Source of the DNA: Trichostrongylus colubriformis
Taxonomy: Eukaryota; Nematoda; Chromadorea; Rhabditida; Trichostrongylidae
DNA: 64,000 nucleotides
Assembly: GCA_963978905.1 (NCBI GenBank)
Contig: OZ022261.1
Span: 31,679,686-31,743,685 of the forward strand
Reading direction: 5' to 3'
Part shown: positions 34,947 to 48,100 of the stretch, piece after piece
Position numbering within the stretch: the first letter of the stretch is position 1
How the letters are laid out: every line of letters starts with the position of its first letter
The notes under the pieces: generated by a model
Database searches by the model: none
The model's input: only the letters and a program-made list of their open reading frames with translations
What the model was told of the DNA's origin: nothing
Translations under genes and position numbers: made by a program

Positions 34947-37118
34947 TTGGGCTTTTAAGGCAGAATGCGTGGGGCATTCCAAAAATGACTCGATTAACGC
35001 TAAAAGCTTTATTCTTGCTATTATGTAGCTGTGCTTTTGACAAGGGAGCATTCACCATGGATGTTCATATCTGAAGTGAGTATCAGACTGATGTTTTATG
35101 GGTTAAGTGGTGGTAAAAAAAAAAGTGACGCGGGATCAGTCCATGGTTGCTTTGGCCCCACGTGCCCGTCCTCCAACACAAGTCTTAATGCATACTCTTT
35201 ATGATGAACTCATGCGAACAGCCTCCTACCCAGCCAAAACGATGCCAACACGATGACTCTGTTTCTCAGTCTCAGGCAGTAGCCACCTATGTTGGGCCAT
35301 TAAGCAGCAGTCTATGACTTGATTAGGATCTTTGGTGCCTTTGAATAATTAATTCTTTTATGCATCTTACTCGCGTGGCTTTCGTCACTCTTTCTAACTA
35401 TGTCTTCCTTTGCTTGTGTAAATCGTCTCGACTAAGGACTAGTCTTTTCAAAAACTTTGGCCAATGATTTTGATCATGGTGGCCGAGCGTGTCCCCATAT
35501 GGGTGGCATACAGCTCAACGTAACCAATTAGCTATAAATACGGGTTTATTGTATATGAAATAGCCTAGTGAGTGATTCCATGGTAGCCAAACAAGCTACG
35601 CAGCTCTTTCAAACCTTCACCCATCCGATTACGATTTAAGAGAAACAACGAGAAGAGCCGAATGCTCTCGCCTCGTGGGCGGGTCTGTCGGCTACACGTC
35701 GGCCCATTAGGAAGAACTGACGCGCTCACCACCCTTCCACCCCACTCCTCCCCTAACAGGGAAAGATACTCGCGAACCTATTATAAAGGTCTCTAAACTG
35801 ATTTAACTACTAATATGGATCTCAATACTACAGAGGTATGTCCGTTTTAACGAGTATTTGTGTGTGTGTTTGGCGTGTGTTTGTGGCACGTAGCTCATCA
35901 TACATGTCACGCTTTTATGCCCTCTAGGCATTAGAGAGTGCATTATGATAGGCTCGTGAACAAACCTCAAAAAATGGGATTTCCTTGAAGGATATGCGCA
36001 TCTTTACTACTGCAATATTTCATTGTTTTATTGCCTAATGCTTAATATTCAATCCAAACAACCATAATTCACTTAGCTGTACTTCATAGCCACGTAATAT
36101 TGAAGTATATCTGCCCTAATCGCACTTTTACTGCTTTTCAATGGCTCAATAGTATGTTCATGCCCGATAGTAATGTAGTATGTTTTATTATGCTTAAGTG
36201 CATTTGCCCATTTACACACACACATTTTGTTCCTATGCACCATTTGAACTTCCATTTTCATGAAAGCTATTTGACTTCAATATGCTCAACATGCCTTTTC
36301 CTGCACTTTTTTTTCACGCTCAAAGGCTAACAGCGGGTGGATATTCAGCTCCCGTTTTCCGCATCCATCCTCAATGCACGTCAGTTGCCTCGAACTACCA
36401 CAACCTAACAGGCTATATGCCATGCGCAAAAGTTAGCCAGTAATCTGATCCCTTTGTGTTCGTCACAGTTTTCTCTGCTGCTGCAAACTGCACATGCCGT
36501 TCCTATACCACTTTTAATGTTTTAGTGTTTTATATTTTTTGTAGGCCACTTGTAAACCGTCGCAGTTGAACCACCAACTCTCTTTAAAGACTTTTCCAAA
36601 ACATAAAAACAGCGACACCTTTGATTGAGATTTCAGCCGCGATTTCATCTATTTCATATTTATTTAGTTAATCAAATCACGCAGAGGTGTGCCATTATTT
36701 TGGAATATTAGAACCTCTAGACGTAAAGCACGCAATCAATAAAGGAACTTAAAAGATAAAGGGAAATAATAACACAAAAAAATCAAAAAATGTGCATGGC
36801 TGTGGGGTGCATTCCGGAGCCACACGAATTTTACACTGGGACAATCACGCCCCTGTAGGGAATCCATTCTGGCTTATACATGAGATATGTTGTTGGTTTG
36901 CGTTTTTTTTTATTCAAACTTTTTTCTCAAAGCTAGAAAGAGCTTTGCATGAAAGCGTGTCTTCAGTTCAAACCTGCAATTATTTTTAACGAGCAGCACG
37001 AAATCGAACACTTAACACCTTGTCCGTACCAGTCACTCTTTTGAATGCAACCTTATATTAATCTCATTTGTTGAAAGTGATCCTGATGACTTATGCAAAC
37101 TTCAATGCTTTCTAACGA
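34947..37118. other. Intergenic sequence, no gene recognised
   Basis: No exon or RNA gene recognised. There is a short GTGTGTGTTT tract near 35,860 and an ACACACACA tract near 36,215. Confidence 0.4.
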
Positions 37119-37430
37119 GCAGGTAACGAGTGATTCCTATTTTTTATCGTGCAGGTAACAAATAGCATTGACTTTGCCCAACTTCGAGCAACAATGAAGT
37201 TTCATGTGCCTAAAGTGCAGCAGGTAACAAGGAGCTTTCGCGTAGCTTAACGTGTAGGCGACAAGTAACTACTTGCTCAACGTGTAGATAATAACAAGCT
37301 TTAGTGTTCTATGATGCGCAGACATTAATGAAGCTCTACGTTGCCCAATTGTTCTAAATAAGTGCCTGAAGTGCAGGTAACAAAGACCTTTAGAGTTTCT
37401 CAACATGCAGGTAACGAGGAAGTAGACTGA
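37119..37430 (+). repeat. Degenerate minisatellite with CAGGTAACAA core
   Basis: The core GCAGGTAACAA or close variants appear near 37,124, 37,154, 37,219, 37,252, 37,285, 37,316, 37,374 and 37,410, often followed by AGCTTT and TTGCCCAA/TGCTCAACGTG-like sequence. Spacing varies from about 30 to 65 bp. The core resembles a splice donor (CAG|GTAACA), but no exon is evident around it. Confidence 0.7.
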
Positions 37431-38178
37431 TTATCATCGTCAATGTGAGTGAATGTTACCATGCCCGAGCCACCACATTATCTCACTCATTGTCTTGAAT
37501 CTGCTCGGCAATTCTAATCTCGATGTTTGATTCATTCGCGGCCCTCCTCCACTCTATAAGAGACCATACACACTCATGCATTCATGAAAAGAAGCGTCGC
37601 GTAATTTTTCCCCACATTTGAGGTCTTGTGTCGAATCAACCAACGGCCAGCTGACATTAACAGCTCGCTCACTTCATACGGAGGGAATTCTTAGTACCAC
37701 GCGGTGGCGATCTCATAGAAATGGTCGCATGATGATGAACTGGTGGTTTCGTGCCGTCGGTGGCAATGGGGTGTTGGGAATATGTGCTGTATGAGCAAAA
37801 TTGGATTGAGTGAAAAAAATGGAAAACCCACAAATTTGGACTAAAACACAAACCAGTTGTGTTCAGCGCAAGAACTTCGAATCGTGATCCAAATTAGGCC
37901 TCATTCATGTCTTCAGTCATGGTTTCTTTTGTTTGGCAACATCGTGGACCACCGGATGAACCATCGCTAAGCGACTAAGCCTAAATTTGCACTAAGGACT
38001 GAATTTCTAGCAAAGAAAGTGCGCCTCGTTGGAATCTCTTTGGGAATAATTTAATTAAAAGGGCCCCGCGTTTTAGCAGACGCGTACGAACTCACGTACT
38101 AGGATGTGATTAAGTTCCTTCTGAAATGTGAATTTGGGATCAGGCCTGAATACGCATTTGCTTCAATTCTAGCCATCC

Positions 38179-38430
38179 AGGGTGTGTACCATTAGGACAG
38201 AAAATTCACGCTGCACCGTCCGGCATGCGATGGTACAAGTCTTGTGCGCCCTATTAGATAGGACATCCAGCGATAATAGTGCTCAATGCCTTATCCTAGG
38301 CGTAATCGCTTCAAGACTCAACTAGTACGCTATTATTGGATCCTGAAACGATTATGCTGGCCTAAGCCTCCATTTCGCACCATTTCGTTGCAGGCCACGC
38401 TAATTTTCGATCCTAATGGCACACACCCTT
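38179..38430. mobile_element. MITE-like element with 28-bp terminal inverted repeats
   Basis: The left end AGGGTGTGTACCATTAGGAC (38,179 on) extends through AGAAAATT. It is matched by the inverse complement AATTTTCGATCCTAATGGCA...CACACCCT ending near 38,430, with about three mismatches. The element is about 250 bp with no coding capacity. It lies some 560 bp upstream of the receptor start codon. No clear target duplication. Confidence 0.75.
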
Positions 38431-38985
38431 TCACACTACAGTATCTTGTAGCAGATTCGATTTAACTGATGTCCATTTTCAAGAAAACCCTAGCGCCATA
38501 ATGGTTATCCAGCCAATCCGTACACTAATGATATCGCAGGCCTCGAATTCACACCATAGATCGGTCTGTTACTGTAAGCTCAGCGATTACGGAGCTAAGG
38601 CTTCTCAAACAGCGACTAGACAACAAAACACATCCCTCCCCCACTCTTCGTCGAACGTGGTTTGAAGAAGCGCTGGCAACCACGCTGTCTGCGTCCTTGC
38701 CACTCTTCTCTCTCTCTGACCTCTTATTGATCTGTCTATGATCTGATTATTCTGCCGAACGTTCTCAGGAATTCGTGCAGCAGCGGATTGCTAGGAGAGC
38801 CAAATTCAAGTGAACAAATTGTTTTTTCCTACTTTTATCTTCACTTCCTGTCCAGTTAACACCTCTGCCTCTATTACCATAGCGAGCACGATACGCTACA
38901 TGAGATAACCGCAAGACGTCTTTCTTAGCCATTTCGTTTGCATTGGTTCGTACCATTTTTAAGAGGTTCATTCCCTTTTTTTTAG
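38431..38985 (+). promoter_or_regulatory. Receptor upstream region with probable trans-splice acceptor
   Basis: The start codon at 38,989 is preceded by a pyrimidine run ending TTTTTTTTAG at 38,984-38,985. This is a strong nematode 3' splice site leaving only GAT before ATG. With no conserved exon visible upstream, the simplest reading is spliced-leader addition here. An untranslated or short coding upstream exon is the alternative, as the GAT is in frame. I do not see a distinct core promoter. Confidence 0.55.
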
Positions 38986-38988
38986 GAT

Positions 38989-39129
38989 ATGGTATTTGGA
39001 ACCATACACTCGATACGAGAGAGTGTAATCAATGTGTCAGAGTCGCTTAATGTCGCAGAATCTTCATCTGTAGCGCCGAACGCGACCATTCCAACTGTCG
39101 AGCTTGTGCTTGGCACCATTACCTATCTG
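38989..39129 (+). CDS. Receptor exon 1: start, N-terminus, first half of TM1
   Basis: Codes 47 residues from ATG to TITYL and ends in phase 0 at donor G|GTAAGC. It holds an extracellular tail with two N-glycosylation sequons (NVS at residue 15, NAT at 31) and the first turns of TM1. There is no cleaved signal peptide, as is usual for amine receptors. The start is supported by the splice acceptor three bases upstream. Confidence 0.85.
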
Positions 39130-42100
39130 GTAAGCTCATCATATTTTGTACCCTTTTACTATATTTTTTACCGCATATATTTCTTATGCATTGCCCTCGA
39201 CGCCTCCCTTAAAAGCATGCACTTGTTTTGCCTAATAATGTCTGTTCGTAAATCTGATTAAATACACAAAAAAAGTTATCTCCTTTTTTTGTTTGCCAAG
39301 TAGTTTTACTTTCATGCCACCCAGACTACTGTGTGAATTCATGAGCACACGCTAGAATTTTCATCAAACGAAGTCAATTACGTTGCGATAGTAATTGCCA
39401 GTTGTGTTTGAATTGATAGGTAGCAGTTAAAAAAAGATATGTTTTCTACTATGTTTCGTCACGTCCACCGTATGGATGCAATAATCAAAGAAGGAGTGCA
39501 GGAGCTCAGCAATGATGCATTTTTGAGACTTTCAAGAATAGTAAAATTCGTCCGCAGAGTTCATCGACCTGCTTATCGTTTGAGAACAGTCAACCTCAGG
39601 CTCCGACAAGTTAGTCAGAGGTTTTTCCAGCCAAAGCAAGAATTTAGCCAAAGTTTCTTTTTTCCGCATCATAAAAGATAGTAGTGTAATGATGCTAAAG
39701 AGGCTCGAACTGTGTTGATAGCGACCTAAAATGGGCTTGCTTCGCCCTTACGAGGTGATGAAATTTCGAAAAATTGGGATTTGTGATTGCTGTTACGTGG
39801 TTTGAGAATTTTTGGTTACACACATATATACACACACGCCGACAGACGCTAGCCGCTTACATACGATAGGATTTTCGTATAGTTTTGAAGCCTTACGATC
39901 TCAGAATTACTGCTAAGAAGTAGATGTTTAAAACAGCCTTTTCCCTGTGGTTACTCGCAAATTTTGGTGATATCACGTGTGACGCTGTTTTAACCACCTA
40001 TTAAACCTTCTATCGCATCTTATTTTATCGCAATCGATCGCGAACCCGTTTTGCAATGCGGTTGCCATAACCATTCCACCCACGTTGAATGTGGGCGGCG
40101 CCTAGCTACAACACGTAAGCACCAGTTGGTATACAGTTTCTGTGCGCCCTAATGACTCATCTCCTCACGTCTCTCTCATGAGCCGCCCGTGCGGTTGCAG
40201 AGTGAGTTATCTGTCCAACGATAGGACCAGAACGCTCAGAGTACTCTAGAATGTGCCCTTAGTTTACCTAAGCACCCACAGTATCACCATAAAAATGGCT
40301 GAAACTAATCACAGGAGTCCCAATTTTTCCATTTTATAGTCTTTGATGTAACATGTCTTTTACAACCAAACTAATCATGCGTAGGACTTGCAAATCTTCT
40401 CATCCGAGACAAATCCTCTATTATATCTCCGTCGTAAAGTACCACATTGTCATGTATGCATGAGAAATCTCAGATGGATAGATTCGTATAAATTCTCATT
40501 ATTAATTCTATTTTCAGAAACAGAAATCTCGCAGTTTTTAACGAAATCATAGTAAGCGAAGAATCATAGTAAGCTTTCAAGAAGTAAGAGAAACGATCTA
40601 GCACCATTCAAAAACCCTCCAATTTCCAGCACTGAGGGGCCATGGGCTGCGATTTTCTTGGTTTCTAACCCTTTTACTGATTCTGCTATACCGTATCACT
40701 GAATATCTTCTTCTAATACGTGCTCTAATGTTTGTAACACGTTTACAGTAATGAACTTCTAGGTAATCATCACGATGACAGTCGTGGGCAACACGTTGGT
40801 CGTTGTTGCGGTGTTCAGCTATAGACCACTGAAAAAAGTTCAGAACTACTTCCTAGTCTCATTGGCAGCATCTGATCTTGCTGTGGCAATATTTGTCATG
40901 CCTCTTCACGTGGTCAAATTCCTTGCCGGTAAGCGCATTTCGAATATATAACCTCTCAGGTATAATCATTGAGTGACGACGTTGAGCTGTTGCATAGGAG
41001 GAACCAGTGCGGCGTCGCGGCGTCGCGGCTCAGTAGGAGAAGCGCGCGCGGCATTTTCACGAAGTACGCAGTGGAGAATGCCGTGAATTGCTTGGCCTTA
41101 TGGACCATCATGGCTATTACCTCAAAGTAGAGGGTGTGCTTTACGAAAAAATGGTACAGCGTTGCTCAGCGCATTACTCGGCTTTCATTCCTCTCGGTGT
41201 CCATTGGAGTAATGCCGCGCGCGACGCTGTCGACGGTTTCGCAATGGCGTCCTACACTGCGTCTTTGAAAGGCAGCCAATACTTGTTATGCACATGTCGC
41301 ATGGAATTTTCTCTAGGAACATAAGTTTCTGTCGAACGTATCCCCTCTAATATCTCCAGCACTGGCGACAGGATCTATGGGTCACCATCCTGAAAAAGTG
41401 TGCCTACTGCTATAGGATCCTTCTCTGTGGTTGCTTTAAAGTCATCTTTTTTTCAGTTTAAGTAATTGAAACTCAAACTTTGGTGTTCAGTATCCATCGT
41501 TAAGAGGGGAATGTTGTTCCCGATTGTCACCCGCAAAGTCGACGATCTCGCTAGTTCCGTAATCATCAACGATTGCAGCAATTAGCTTGCATAGAGAAAT
41601 ACAAGGCTACGCGCATTGATCCTGACGGAAAATCCTTGCAGCACATCACAACAAATTTGCTGCGATTCCTTCAGAGGAGAATTCCCACAAACTTACACTC
41701 TACATTACCCACATGACATGAACACCAAGTACTTGTCAGATAATATACGACTGGTTTGTCATGTCAATCTGATTGACAACTCGGGTATTGTCCGGCAGAA
41801 AGTTGACGACGGACTGAATGTCTTATGCTTTTCAATGAATCGCGGTGCGACAAGTATTCAACCAAGCTAGAGGGAACAACAAAGCTACCAAGCTCGTCAG
41901 TGTCCTTTTTTGTGTCTTTTTGGTAATGCTCACAAAGAAAGACGCAACGATTTTTCTCTTTCAACCTTTCTTCCACTATGGGGACGTAGGAGGGGGTGCG
42001 TGCGTCGTCATTAGCGATGCAAGAAGAAGGCAGTCGGCTAAGCTGCGAGCTGAGAACACGACAAATTATCGCTGTGTGGATAGTGCGAAATCGGAGAAAT

Positions 42101-45100
42101 AACACGAAACTTGCGGCTCATTCACAGCTGGATCCGCAGAATATAAAAATACGAAGGAGAAGGGGGCACAGCTTTGCAGAAGAGGATTGCTTGCCTCTCT
42201 GTTGAACTTGCTGTCTCCACACCTTACTTATTAACTCTGAAAAACTCGTGGTTTCATGGAAGCCGCAGAGGGAGTGGGCTCGACCTAAGGGTAAAGAGCT
42301 CCACGATTGTGAGCTACCCCCTTTTTGCATATAACGAAATAGTTCCATCACCCCCTCTTTACGCTATGCTTAGGCAAAACCACCCGGTTGCCCTACCCCC
42401 CCCCCCCCCCTTCTTCGAGGCACACTATTTGCATGAAAGTCATGGATCTGAGGTGATCCAGGACTTTGCCATGCGTTTTTTCACTGGTTTCGTTTTTGTG
42501 TTCAGCAAAGAAGTGAACCGAGAGATTTTAAATTGTTTTAAATCTTGAAAATCTAAAAAAATGATTGTGCCTTCCAAATCTCCTTCTAAAATTTCCATTT
42601 CACTTATTATTGCATATATGTTGACTAGGTAGAGTTTAATGGTTTCCTCATCGAGTAATCCGAAATTATTCACTCCCCGCATTTCTTTACATATTCAAAT
42701 ATTCAATAACACGCTCGTTCACAGGGCGTGATGACCAAATAAGAAAGCGATGCTATTGATAATATAAGGTACAGATAATAAGAAGGCTAAATTCAGAAAT
42801 CAAAAATAGCATTGGAAGTGATGCCGATGTACCACCGTGTTCATGACATCTGGTAATTTGAAAGAAATTTTTTTTTGCTGAAATTCGGGTGTGAGCAGAA
42901 ATCACGCGAAAATGTGATCTACTGCCGTCAACATGTTTTCAGATGGTCGGTGGTTATTGGGAATTCCGATTTGTCAGCTTTTTACCACCGCCGACATTCT
43001 TCTATGCACATCTTCAATATTGAACTTATGCGCTATAGCTATTGACAGGTACGGGATCATTCGGCTGGAATTTTTTGGGTCATTCATTTTATTTTTACAG
43101 TTGTTCTCAAAATATTTCCGTTTCAGATACTGTGCTATACACGATCCAATAAATTACGCACAAAAGCGTACGCTACGTTTTGTGTGCTGTGTGATCATTA
43201 CGGTAAGGGATTACGGTATCGACTCTTCGATTACGGTAGTGTTAGAAGCGTTTGCAGTTCATCCATGTGCGCTATACTCATCAGTTTTCTCGGGTTTTAA
43301 AGCACTTAGAATAGATAAATGTGCACACTATACGCTTCTATTATATGATGTGTTCTACGATGCTCTCGAGACCTCAGAGACGCTTCGAATTCCTGAATAA
43401 CGATCATAACAGGCCAATCTTGGCATGGACGCGAAAAGACAACTAGGCTAATTATGCTAGATCCTACGGGTTTCTATGTAACAGCGCGCACGAAGAGGCA
43501 TTTTGCCGACACAGACATAGGGAGTCGTTTCCGCTCATTACGTACTCTAAGCACACTCTCGTTCCACTTTTACATTTGCAAAAGTACTCGTGAGAATTAC
43601 CTGAAAATTCTCACGGAAGGCCATTTCAAAACGATTTCACACGATATGAAGGTATCTGCAGGGAGGATGAAAGCAATACCCCCAACCCCACCCCCCCCCC
43701 CCCCCCGTTTCAGATGACCTTAGCTATACATATGAAAAATCGTACCAAGACTTTAAAAGTAGTTTAACCATTTCACGCCATCTTGAATCCCTGAAACTTG
43801 TAAGTATTATTCATTTGTTATATCTCGCAACGTGGTGGACGCGTAGGTAACGAAATCCCCCTGCCATGAATAGCGCATGTCACTGAAGGTGCGATATGAA
43901 GTGGAGGCAGAGCCAATTGGCGCCGTTATCACATCTGTAATGAAATGCTCACGTGAAGGGTTCAAACTCGCATAGGTTTAGTAGGCTTTGAACCCCTCCG
44001 AACTCTTTGGTGTGTAAAACTTGATCATTTTGAGCATTGTCTTGTCCCAAAGCCTGATGTTGATCTGGATATGTGTTGAACGTGAGACTTGCAAGATTTA
44101 TTCCAAAAGACTCAAAAAGACTGTCACAGAAACGATTGCGAAAAACCGTTGCAAAGAATTTTAAGCTTTTATCAATTCATCAATTATCAGCTTAATCAAT
44201 TTGACAAACATACTGTACAAGTACAGCTTCTGGTACTGACTGTGCACCCAACACCCTTTCAAAAGCCGCCGTCATTGTAAATTGGACATCTAATGCTTTG
44301 ATACGACTTTGATACGCCACGTATTTCGCTTAGTTCGGTAATGTAGTGGTACTTGAATGTGATTTGCCCTATAAAATCACAGAAGGGTCAACCAATGTAC
44401 GCCCCAGTGCTTTTATCCTCCCACACTAGTTTCTCACTAATCAAAGATCCTTGTGTAAGGGTAGGGTTGATTAAATTGAATCAATACTAGTTGAAGATTC
44501 GATCTCCTTACCGTACTAGTGGTACCGAGCCACCTGCACCACTTCCGTCCGTCTTTTTTTTTTTTTGAAAAATTCTCTCCTTTTCTTCTGCTTGAGATTC
44601 ATGGTAGGCTGAAGAAAGTATGCATTTTTTGAAATAGTCAATGTCAATGGCAGACTTCAAAACGTGTACATGCAAAACGCAAACGGCCAAAGGTACTATT
44701 CATTAAAACTTTCTATCTAGCCTTTCACACCTTAGAGAAAAAAAACATTTGGAAACCTCATATCAATTTGAACATTTAGGTGACTATGAGGCTTTGAGAA
44801 AGCCTTATACATGAATTCTAAAGCCCCATTTCAGCGATCCCTGCGTGTACGCTTGCTATCACCTAAAAATTGCATTGAACGAGCAGTGGTTTTGATGAGT
44901 GCTAAAATTGCCTGGGCGTAAAGGCGTACGTGTGAAGTGGATGAAATGTGGGACCCACTTTGCATTAACGCAAACAATAGAGTGATGCACTTGGATAGAC
45001 ACTCCGTTAGCAATTTGTTGAAACCACAAAATAGTCTGAGCCCCCTTCAGCTCTAATTATTGAAATAGCTCTGAGCAGCTGAAGCAGCTCATGTTCTTTG

Positions 45101-48100
45101 AGGACTTCGTTTTTCATACGAACGTGACATTTTCCATGTTGGATAAGTATGTGGAGAAAACCCACATCACAAAGACCAATATTCCTACGGCTTCCATTAT
45201 CCACACGGTACCACTTGAAAATCAATACCTCGCTTATAAGGCGGAAATTATACAAGTAATAATAGTAACGTCCAGAAACGTTTTCCTTCTAAAATCGTCA
45301 AAAAATTCCCTGTTTTAGGTGTGGGTGCTGTCGGTGATCATATCAGTGCCTCCACTGATTGGATGGAACGATTGGTCATCACAAAAACTTCGAGATCACT
45401 GTGAACTCTCATCAGAAAGGTGAAAATATTCATGAATTTTTGGCACTATAGTGAGCGGATATTTTGCGCATAGGGGTGACAACGCTTTGGGTCAAGAGAA
45501 GAGGCTCTTTAGTGAGTTAATCGGTCCTGAAATGCGAAGTCTTACACTTGCACACGAAAACTGCTCCACCTATCCCGAAACAACTTTCCATACAGGTAGA
45601 AACCCGCCGCTGAGCCATTTTTCCCGGGATTGAATTGAACCACGAGGCGCGACAAGTGCTTGTGCTGATCCCGCTGTAACCTAGCCGCTCGTTAAGGAGC
45701 GAGGCAATCGCATCCTCGGAAGACCTGGTATATTCGCGTGTCCTGTCGCACCCTTTCCCCCGCCTAACGCCCATATCACCCATATGGGCCTGAGGTAATT
45801 CATAATTTTGCCAGGCTCTTTCTTAAGGATTTGATTATGGTCGCTGTCATGAAGATGGTCTTTGAAGCATTTCTATCTCAATTTATGATAGTTGTCCCCT
45901 TCAATAACAACTCGCTGCGACTCGCTAGATGAAAAGCAATTCGTCATGACGTACGGCCACCATGGAGCTACTAATTGCGCGTCTCAATGCGAACACCTCT
46001 TTCCGAAATAGCTTCCTTATGCCTGTCATTTATGGAGCCCCTTATTCACCAAGTGTCTTTATAGGTCCCCACCTGTCCTCTTCCCCCCCCCCTCCCCCCC
46101 CCCCGCCCCTCCCCCTCCCACTACTCACTGACCACACGTCAGAATGATTGCCTATGTATTAAAGTACTTTTAGCGGTATGACAACGCCGATTGTTTCAGA
46201 ATTTTGCTTCCGTGAATAGCAGTTTAATGAACGCATACCTGAAACGAGCTATTTCTCAGAAAATTGCATCACCATAACTGCTCTCTAATAAAGGCCTACA
46301 TCAGAAAAACGCGTGCTATTATACTAGAAAGCTGTGGAAAAGCGCGAAGCCCTGTACTAACTGGGTGGCCCAAAATCTAGAGGGGGAGGGTCTGGAAGCT
46401 CATTCACTTACGCTCACATATTCATATTCTAAGGAGATGGTACGTTTATAAATAATGTGTGGAAAGGTGGGAAAAGCAAAATGCGTGACGTTTCTTTCGA
46501 AGCTAGTGATTAGCTTTTAGGATTTCTGCGCTAATTTTCCACAACTGCACACTAGCAAGGGATGTTGGATACCAGGTTGTTTGATATGCGCGTTTGGCTG
46601 GAGAAGGGGTGCGACAGGACACGCGAATATATCAGGTCACTCGAGGATGGGAAACATATAAATGGCCCCTGAAAGGAACATCCTGCATCACTATATGCTC
46701 ATTAGGCCCACTCCACTGTGTTCATTGTGAAGTCAGTCTAAAGAATGAGCGAACTAGCAAACTAGTCACCACTTTCGCTGAAAAGTTTCAAGGGATTTAT
46801 TTTATTGTGCTTTTCTATTCTTCGAAGCAGGGAAAAGCAATTCATTGTGATGCACGGCCATTTTCGAGGTACTAATTGCCGCGACTCACTAGGAACACCT
46901 CTTCTCAGAATAGGTCCCTTATGCCTTCTGCGAACGAAAAAGATAGGGAATCCCGTTGAAAAGCCATTTATCCTGACGTTTAGCCTTACAGTGGCAAGGA
47001 ATGAGAGATATTTGTGAGGCAAAAAAAGAGTTGCCGGCTAAGTATGTTGAAAATACACAAAATGAGGAAGGGTTAATCATGTTGTTCTTACATGATAACC
47101 CTTCTTTCTGCTATACCATATGCATCCTCTTTCGTTCAAAAAAAAGTGGAAAGGCCAGAATTTGTGGGCACTTCGGGACTGATTCATCAAAAGGTATCAG
47201 GCTGGAACAAAGTTTGATTGTATTGCTTATTTCTCATACGAACCACAGTCTTCCTTAAGCCTCGAGACTCAGTGAGTTGGGGAGAGTGTGGCGCAGGAGG
47301 AACCAGTGCGACGCCTCGCCGCGAGAGTCTTGACATGTTCTTTAATTCGTAGGGCGCCTGCTGCGCTAAAAAGCTCTCACTATGTTGTCACATTGTTATT
47401 GTTCCGTGGTAAATCACCTCAGTAATTCATTGAAGTACTCAAATAAATCAGCCAGCGAGCAAATTTTAAGTTAGAACTCTGTCTGAGGAGTTGCTAATCA
47501 TTTTTGCAAATTCGAAAAAAGGTGAATGATGCTAAAGCTTGCACGAATCCCTCCGGGACCCGAAAGCAGCATCGGCCCGTCATATATCTCGATCTCGAAC
47601 CGCCACCAAAACTAAATTGTCTGACTTTTCCTTTGTAATAAAGCCTTTTATTCAAGTCCAATGCGACGTCGTGCTGCTCAATTCCGTGCTTCAATTCCCT
47701 ATCACGCGAGTAGTGTAAATGCTGTGCTCCCGTCGTTCTTTGGAACTTAGCGACGTCACTATGGGTTCTTCTACGCTACACTCTTTTGGATGCACCCTAA
47801 ATGCCCAAGTGTAGTAAACCGAAAAAGAACTCTAAGCGTGACCGCATGCGAGAAGTGATCATTGGAATTGAACAGCTGACACTACATTTTCAGGCTTGTT
47901 GCTGTCAAAGGCAGTGGTAGGGGTAATGTAATTGATGTGAACTCCTAGAGTCAGTAATCAGAATGAAAGCTATGGGTTCAGGAAGAGTATATGTGACGAA
48001 ATTTCCTAAGTAAGTGAGCTCCCCGGGTCCTATAAGGGCCCTCTCCTTCAACAACTGCCACTTATTCTAAGAGAGTCCACTACCGAATGGGTATTATTCG

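Noticed and set aside
37119..37430. CRISPR-like array
   Set aside because: Repeats are degenerate with irregular spacing and the genome is a nuclear animal genome; a minisatellite is the right reading.
1..38900. Search for a second conserved gene upstream of the receptor
   Set aside because: Translations on both strands gave only transposon motifs. Short isolated exons of fast-evolving genes cannot be excluded without transcripts.
39439..39681. 80-codon frame in receptor intron 1 as a nested gene
   Set aside because: No motif or splice support; intron chance frame.
42933..43400. Single 155-codon frame across receptor exons 3 and 4
   Set aside because: It is two exons plus an open 78-nt intron and then intron 4. 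Splice sites and family alignment support splitting it.
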